A stretch of DNA of 64,000 bases. Origin: Pseudomonas sp. ADAK18. Its GTDB lineage: Bacteria > Pseudomonadota > Gammaproteobacteria > Pseudomonadales > Pseudomonadaceae. Below are positions 60,859-64,000 of this stretch, in pieces. The position numbers were made by a program, and so were the translations under genes. Position 1 is the first letter of the stretch; each line of letters opens with the position of its first letter. The notes under the pieces are model-generated. The model was given only the letters and a program-made list of their open reading frames with translations. It searched no databases and was not told where the DNA came from. The DNA lies in contig NZ_CP052859.1 of assembly GCF_012935695.1 (NCBI RefSeq), positions 2,707,001 to 2,771,000 of the forward strand, written 5' to 3'.

Positions 60859-61797
60859 ATGAACCCAGACGCACTCGCCACCCTTAACGCCCATTTGCTC
60901 ATCGCCCTGCACACTGCCCCTGCAGAAACCCGGCGCCTGTTCCACGGCCGTGGCCGCTGCTGGCCGGGCCTGGAACAACTGACGGTGGACTGGCTGCAAG
61001 GGGTGGTGTTGGTCTCACTGTTCAAAGAGCCCCAAGCGGCCGAACTCGAGGCCTTGAAACAGCAACTGATGCAGATAACCGCCGCGTCAGAATGGCAGCA
61101 GTCGGGCGCCCATACCCTGGCGCTGCAACATCGCTACCTGCCACAGAGCACCACCGAATGGTTGCTGGGGGAGCCGGTCGACGAGTTGACCATCACCGAA
61201 GGCGGCCTGCGTTACCTGATCGACTTGGGCAAAAAGCAGAACAGCGGGCTGTTTCTTGACATGCGCTATGGCCGCAACTGGGTCCGTGAGCAAGCTCAGG
61301 GCCTGCGGGTGCTGAACTTGTTCGCCTACACCTGCGGGTTTTCCGTGGCGGCTATCGAAGGCGGCGCCGACCACGTGGTCAACCTGGACATGGCCCGTGG
61401 CGCCCTCAGCCGGGGCCGTGACAATCATCGGCTCAATGGTCATGACTTGAGCAGGGTGACGTTTCTGGGCCACGACCTGTTCAAGTCCTGGGCCAAGGTC
61501 ACCCATAGCGGCCCTTACGATCTGGTGATCATCGACCCGCCCTCCTTTCAGAAAGGCAGTTTCCTGCTGACCAAGGACTATCAGCGGGTGTTGCGCCGCC
61601 TGCCAGACCTGTTGAGCCCACAGGGCACCGTGCTGGCGTGCATGAACGATCCGGCCTTTGGTGAAGACTTCCTCATCGACGGTGTGACCCGCGAAGCCCC
61701 CGGCCTGCGCTTTGAGCAGCGCCTGGAAAACCCGCCGGAATTCCCCGACGTAGACCCTCAAAGTGGTTTAAAAGCGCTGGTGTTCCGCCAAGGCTGA
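60859..61797 (+). CDS. class I methyltransferase, RlmI/RlmK-like
   Basis: The product is about 312 residues from the ATG at 60859. Its C-terminal two-thirds is a SAM domain of the 23S rRNA type: VRVLNLFAYTCGFSVAAIEGGADHVVNLDMARGALSRGRDNHRLNG, then FLGHDLFKSW and LVIIDPPSFQKGSFLLTKDY, with DPPSF as catalytic motif IV. The PUA-like domain and adjacent cysteine loop typical of RlmI are not obvious at the N-terminus. RNA is the probable substrate, not proved. Confidence 0.8.
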   Translation: MNPDALATLNAHLLIALHTAPAETRRLFHGRGRCWPGLEQLTVDWLQGVVLVSLFKEPQAAELEALKQQLMQITAASEWQQSGAHTLALQHRYLPQSTTEWLLGEPVDELTITEGGLRYLIDLGKKQNSGLFLDMRYGRNWVREQAQGLRVLNLFAYTCGFSVAAIEGGADHVVNLDMARGALSRGRDNHRLNGHDLSRVTFLGHDLFKSWAKVTHSGPYDLVIIDPPSFQKGSFLLTKDYQRVLRRLPDLLSPQGTVLACMNDPAFGEDFLIDGVTREAPGLRFEQRLENPPEFPDVDPQSGLKALVFRQG

Positions 61798-61839
61798 TGC
61801 CGAATCGCCGAACGCTTGCTACGCTAACCATTACGCCGG

Positions 61840-61938
61840 GAAGGTGAACCTTATCCCCCGTCACCCGGTCGATACATGCACCCTTTGGTCAGATTCGACG
61901 ACGCATCATCCAACCGTCGGCTGTCCCGCTTCACCTTC
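61840..61938 (+). promoter_or_regulatory. leader inverted repeat ending at the pcs ribosome site
   Basis: GAAGGTGAA (61840-61848) and TTCACCTTC (61930-61938) are perfectly complementary, 81 bases apart. The second arm ends one base before the GGAG ribosome site of pcs. AAGGT/ACCTT at 61841-61852 can form a competing small hairpin. If transcribed, the leader could switch between the two pairings and affect access to the ribosome site. No known riboswitch class is recognised. Confidence 0.35.
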
Positions 61939-61952
61939 TGGAGAACGCCTTA

Positions 61953-62672
61953 GTGATATCGACTCTACATGTAGCCAGACTCAAAGCATGGGGCGCCCAT
62001 GGTTTTACCGCCACGGGTGTGGTCCTGGCGTTCCTGGCAACCCTGGCGTTGCTCGAGAACCAGCCCAAGGCTTGCCTGCTGTGGCTTGGCCTGGCACTGG
62101 TGGTGGACGGCGTCGACGGCTCGCTGGCGCGAAGGGTCAATGTGCAGACCGTACTGCCGAGCTTTGACGGTTCGGTGCTGGATCTGGTGATCGACTACCT
62201 GACCTATGTGTTTATTCCGGCGTTGTTTATCTATCGCTATGTCGGCTTGCCGGACTTCACCCACCTGTTCACCGTGTCGGTGATCCTGGTGTCGTCGCTG
62301 TTCTGTTTCTGCAACGTCAACATGAAGAGCAAGGACAACTACTTCCAGGGCTTCCCCGCCGCCTGGAACGTCGTAGCGCTGTGCGTCTACATCATCGCCC
62401 CGGCGCCGTGGGTCACGCTGCTGACGGTGATCGGTCTGGCGTTGTTGACCGTGACGCCGATGAAGTTCCTGCACCCATTCCGGGTCAAGCGCTTCATGCC
62501 GATCAACATCGCGGTGACCACGGTGTGGCTGCTGTGCAGCTTGTTGCTGGTGATGGACTACCCCTACACCAACCACCTGACCATGGGGCTGTGGTTGTTG
62601 ATGTCGGCGTATTTTCTGGGGATTTGTATCTGGCGTACGGCGGTGGAGTGGCTGGATAAATCTCGCCATTGA
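61953..62672 (+). CDS. pcs: phosphatidylcholine synthase
   Basis: Pcs makes phosphatidylcholine in one step from CDP-diacylglycerol and choline in the inner membrane. The 239-residue protein starts with a GTG nine bases after GGAG. The CDP-alcohol phosphotransferase motif is LVVDGVDGSLARRVNVQT...FDGSVLDLVIDYLTY (residues 49-86), with the conserved DGxDG and DG-x3-D-x3-D pattern; about eight membrane helices surround it. The length and motif spacing are those of the bacterial Pcs type. Confidence 0.9.
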   Translation: MISTLHVARLKAWGAHGFTATGVVLAFLATLALLENQPKACLLWLGLALVVDGVDGSLARRVNVQTVLPSFDGSVLDLVIDYLTYVFIPALFIYRYVGLPDFTHLFTVSVILVSSLFCFCNVNMKSKDNYFQGFPAAWNVVALCVYIIAPAPWVTLLTVIGLALLTVTPMKFLHPFRVKRFMPINIAVTTVWLLCSLLLVMDYPYTNHLTMGLWLLMSAYFLGICIWRTAVEWLDKSRH

Positions 62673-62700
62673 TCACCGCAAACGTGTAGTGACGAGCGTC

Positions 62701-62832
62701 TGTGGCGAGGGGGCTTGCCCCCGTTGGGCTGCGTAGCAGCCCTAAAAACAGACACTGAGTTTTATCTGAAAAAATGTAGTGGCCTTATTGGGGCTGCTTC
62801 GCAGCCCAACGGGGGCAAGCCCCCTCGCCACA
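62701..62832. repeat. REPIN, class A
   Basis: The left REP is TGTGGCGAGGGGGCTTGCCC with GTTGGGCTGCGTAGCAGCCC; the right is GGGGCTGCTTCGCAGCCCAA and the inverse of the first, ending TCGCCACA. The spacer (ACTGAGTTTTATCTGAAAAAA) is like those at 8590 and 34567. It separates the convergent pcs and TauE genes. Confidence 0.9.
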
Positions 62833-62840
62833 ATCAGATC

Positions 62841-63626
62841 TTAGAACGCCAACTTGTACCCGATCATCGCCAGCATCACCGCCAGGCACGGGCGCAGGAT
62901 CCCGTCCGGCACTCGTCCGGTCATATGGCTGCCCACGTAGATCCCCGGCAGCGAGCCCATCAGCAAAAAGCCCAGCAAGTGCCAGTCCATATTGCCCATG
63001 CTCGCGTGCCCAAGGCCCGCCACCAAGGTCAGCGGTACGGCGTGGGCGATTTCTGTGCCCACCAGGCGTCGGGTGGCCAGGAATGGATACAAAATGAACA
63101 GCGCCACGGTGCCCAGGGCACCTGCACCGATGGAGGTCAGGGCCACCATCGTGCCGAGGATCGCGCCGGTGACCACCGTCAGGCCATTCAGGTTGCGCGG
63201 GTTCATATGGTAGTCATCGCCCGCATGGCGCTGGGCGAAGGCCAACAACTTTTTCTTGAACAGAATCGCCAGGGCCGTCAGCAGCAACACCACGCCCAAC
63301 GCCTGCTTGATCACCGCGTTCATGGCGCTGGGGTCGGTATGCAGGTTCTTGAGAAACCACAGGGTCAGCAACACAGCCGGGACACTGCCCAGGGTCAGCC
63401 AGCCGGTGATTTTCCAGTCGATGTTCTTGTTCTTGCCATGCACCAGCACGCCACCGGACTTGGTGATGGCCGCATACAGCAGGTCGGTGCCCACGGCCGT
63501 CGCCGGGTTGATGCCGAACCACAGCAGGATCGGGGTCATCAAGGAGCCCCCGCCCACACCGGTCATGCCGACGATAAAACCCACAACCAGGCCAGCCACC
63601 ACGAAACCAAAATTACCCACATCCAT
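62841..63626 (-). CDS. TauE/SafE-family sulfite/sulfonate exporter-like permease
   Basis: The 261-residue inner-membrane protein has about eight helices with two repeated modules: GLVVGFIVGMTGVGGGSLMTPILL near 10 and VTGAILGTMVALTSIGAGALGTVALF near 150, each carrying the Gly-rich TauE signature. Members move sulfite, sulfoacetate and similar anions. The window also has a sulfonate importer, but at 30 kb distance, so no direct link is seen. Confidence 0.88.
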   Translation of the reverse strand: MDVGNFGFVVAGLVVGFIVGMTGVGGGSLMTPILLWFGINPATAVGTDLLYAAITKSGGVLVHGKNKNIDWKITGWLTLGSVPAVLLTLWFLKNLHTDPSAMNAVIKQALGVVLLLTALAILFKKKLLAFAQRHAGDDYHMNPRNLNGLTVVTGAILGTMVALTSIGAGALGTVALFILYPFLATRRLVGTEIAHAVPLTLVAGLGHASMGNMDWHLLGFLLMGSLPGIYVGSHMTGRVPDGILRPCLAVMLAMIGYKLAF

Positions 63627-63717
63627 TACAACTACCTGCGGCCTTATAAATTTCTGGCCGCAGCATAGCGATTTTTCTTATAACTACTTATATCAATACG
63701 ATCTGACTTTATTCCTT

Positions 63718-64000
63718 TTATACCAGTCGTTGACACCGATAGGCCTGGGTCTGATAGGGAAAGGCCACGGTGTCGCGTCCCTGCAATGCCGGGTGAGTGT
63801 GGATCAGGGTTTGCAGTTGTTCGGTCACCCGCGCCTGCTCGGCCGCAGGCAGGGCCGCGATGAAGCTGACGGACAGGAAACGATCCATGATCACTTCTTG
63901 AGGGCTGCCGACGTGGCTATACGGAAAGCAGGTCATTTCAAGGGCGGAAAAATATTGGCCGGTGAATGCCTTGCGCCACTCGCCGGTGTGAAAGCGCGGG
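63718..64000 (-). CDS. class I SAM-dependent methyltransferase, C-terminal fragment (gene cut by window edge)
   Basis: An open frame runs in from the right edge without a stop and ends at 63718. The visible 93 residues include FHTGEWRKAFTGQYFSALEMTCFPYSHVG, VIMDRFLSVSFIAALP and DTVAFPYQTQAYRC. The aromatic-rich pattern and DRFLSVSFIAALP match the C-terminal part of UbiE/bioC-like methyltransferases that act on small molecules. The SAM motifs lie outside the window. Confidence 0.65.
   Translation of the reverse strand, partial: PRFHTGEWRKAFTGQYFSALEMTCFPYSHVGSPQEVIMDRFLSVSFIAALPAAEQARVTEQLQTLIHTHPALQGRDTVAFPYQTQAYRCQRLV

Overview
The window is a GC-rich chromosomal segment of a Pseudomonas, most likely of the P. 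fluorescens group. The grounds are dense single genes with short intergenic gaps, at least thirteen REP/REPIN-type palindromes of several families, an aerobic nicotinate (nic) cluster in the P. putida gene order, a class Ia nrdB with NrdR boxes, phosphatidylcholine synthase, dmeRF, and a FecI/FecR/TonB-receptor unit. No rRNA, tRNA, CRISPR array, transposase, phage or plasmid gene was seen. Both ends cut a gene (a GNAT acetyltransferase at the left, a methyltransferase at the right).

Layout. 1-14.5 kb holds mixed housekeeping and stress genes: acetyltransferases, a methyltransferase, a DapF-like epimerase paralogue followed by a TPM-domain membrane protein, the dmeR-dmeF metal efflux pair, a P-loop kinase, two divergent L,D-transpeptidases, a creatininase, two unknown envelope proteins, a GST, a membrane-linked alpha/beta hydrolase, a DUF924 protein and a class III aminotransferase. 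14.8-18.6 kb holds metE with a MetR-like site and a lysE-araC pair.

18.8-30.1 kb is a complete nicotinate catabolic cluster. nicB, nicA, nicR and nicX run leftwards; nicC, nicD, nicE, nicF and nicT run rightwards. NicAB hydroxylates nicotinate to 6-hydroxynicotinate, NicC gives 2,5-dihydroxypyridine, NicX opens the ring to N-formylmaleamate, NicD deformylates it, NicF deaminates maleamate and NicE isomerises maleate to fumarate. REPIN palindromes sit in three of the intergenic gaps, and nicS is not next to nicB.

30.2-38.7 kb holds a PatB/MalY-type C-S lyase, a molbindin, a sulfonate-type ABC importer (binding protein, permease, ATPase), and a convergent iron-regulated sigma/anti-sigma/TonB-receptor unit with a Fur-like palindrome. 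38.7-55.7 kb is catabolic: a sodium symporter with a serine/threonine dehydratase; an aldehyde dehydrogenase-MFS-enolase-superfamily dehydratase-GMC oxidoreductase unit with a LysR regulator and a divergent porin; and an operon of a formaldehyde-activating-enzyme (Fae) homologue, an aldo/keto reductase, an aldehyde dehydrogenase and, past a REPIN, an MFS permease. The Fae operon is the most unusual system in the window, because Pseudomonas is not known to make the tetrahydromethanopterin that Fae normally uses.

56-64 kb holds nrdB standing without nrdA behind its own pair of NrdR boxes, a DUF1289 protein, an orphan AceE/MdeB-type E1, a 23S-rRNA-type methyltransferase, pcs and a TauE/SafE permease. 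A REPIN at 57.8 kb carries a second palindrome of another family inside it.
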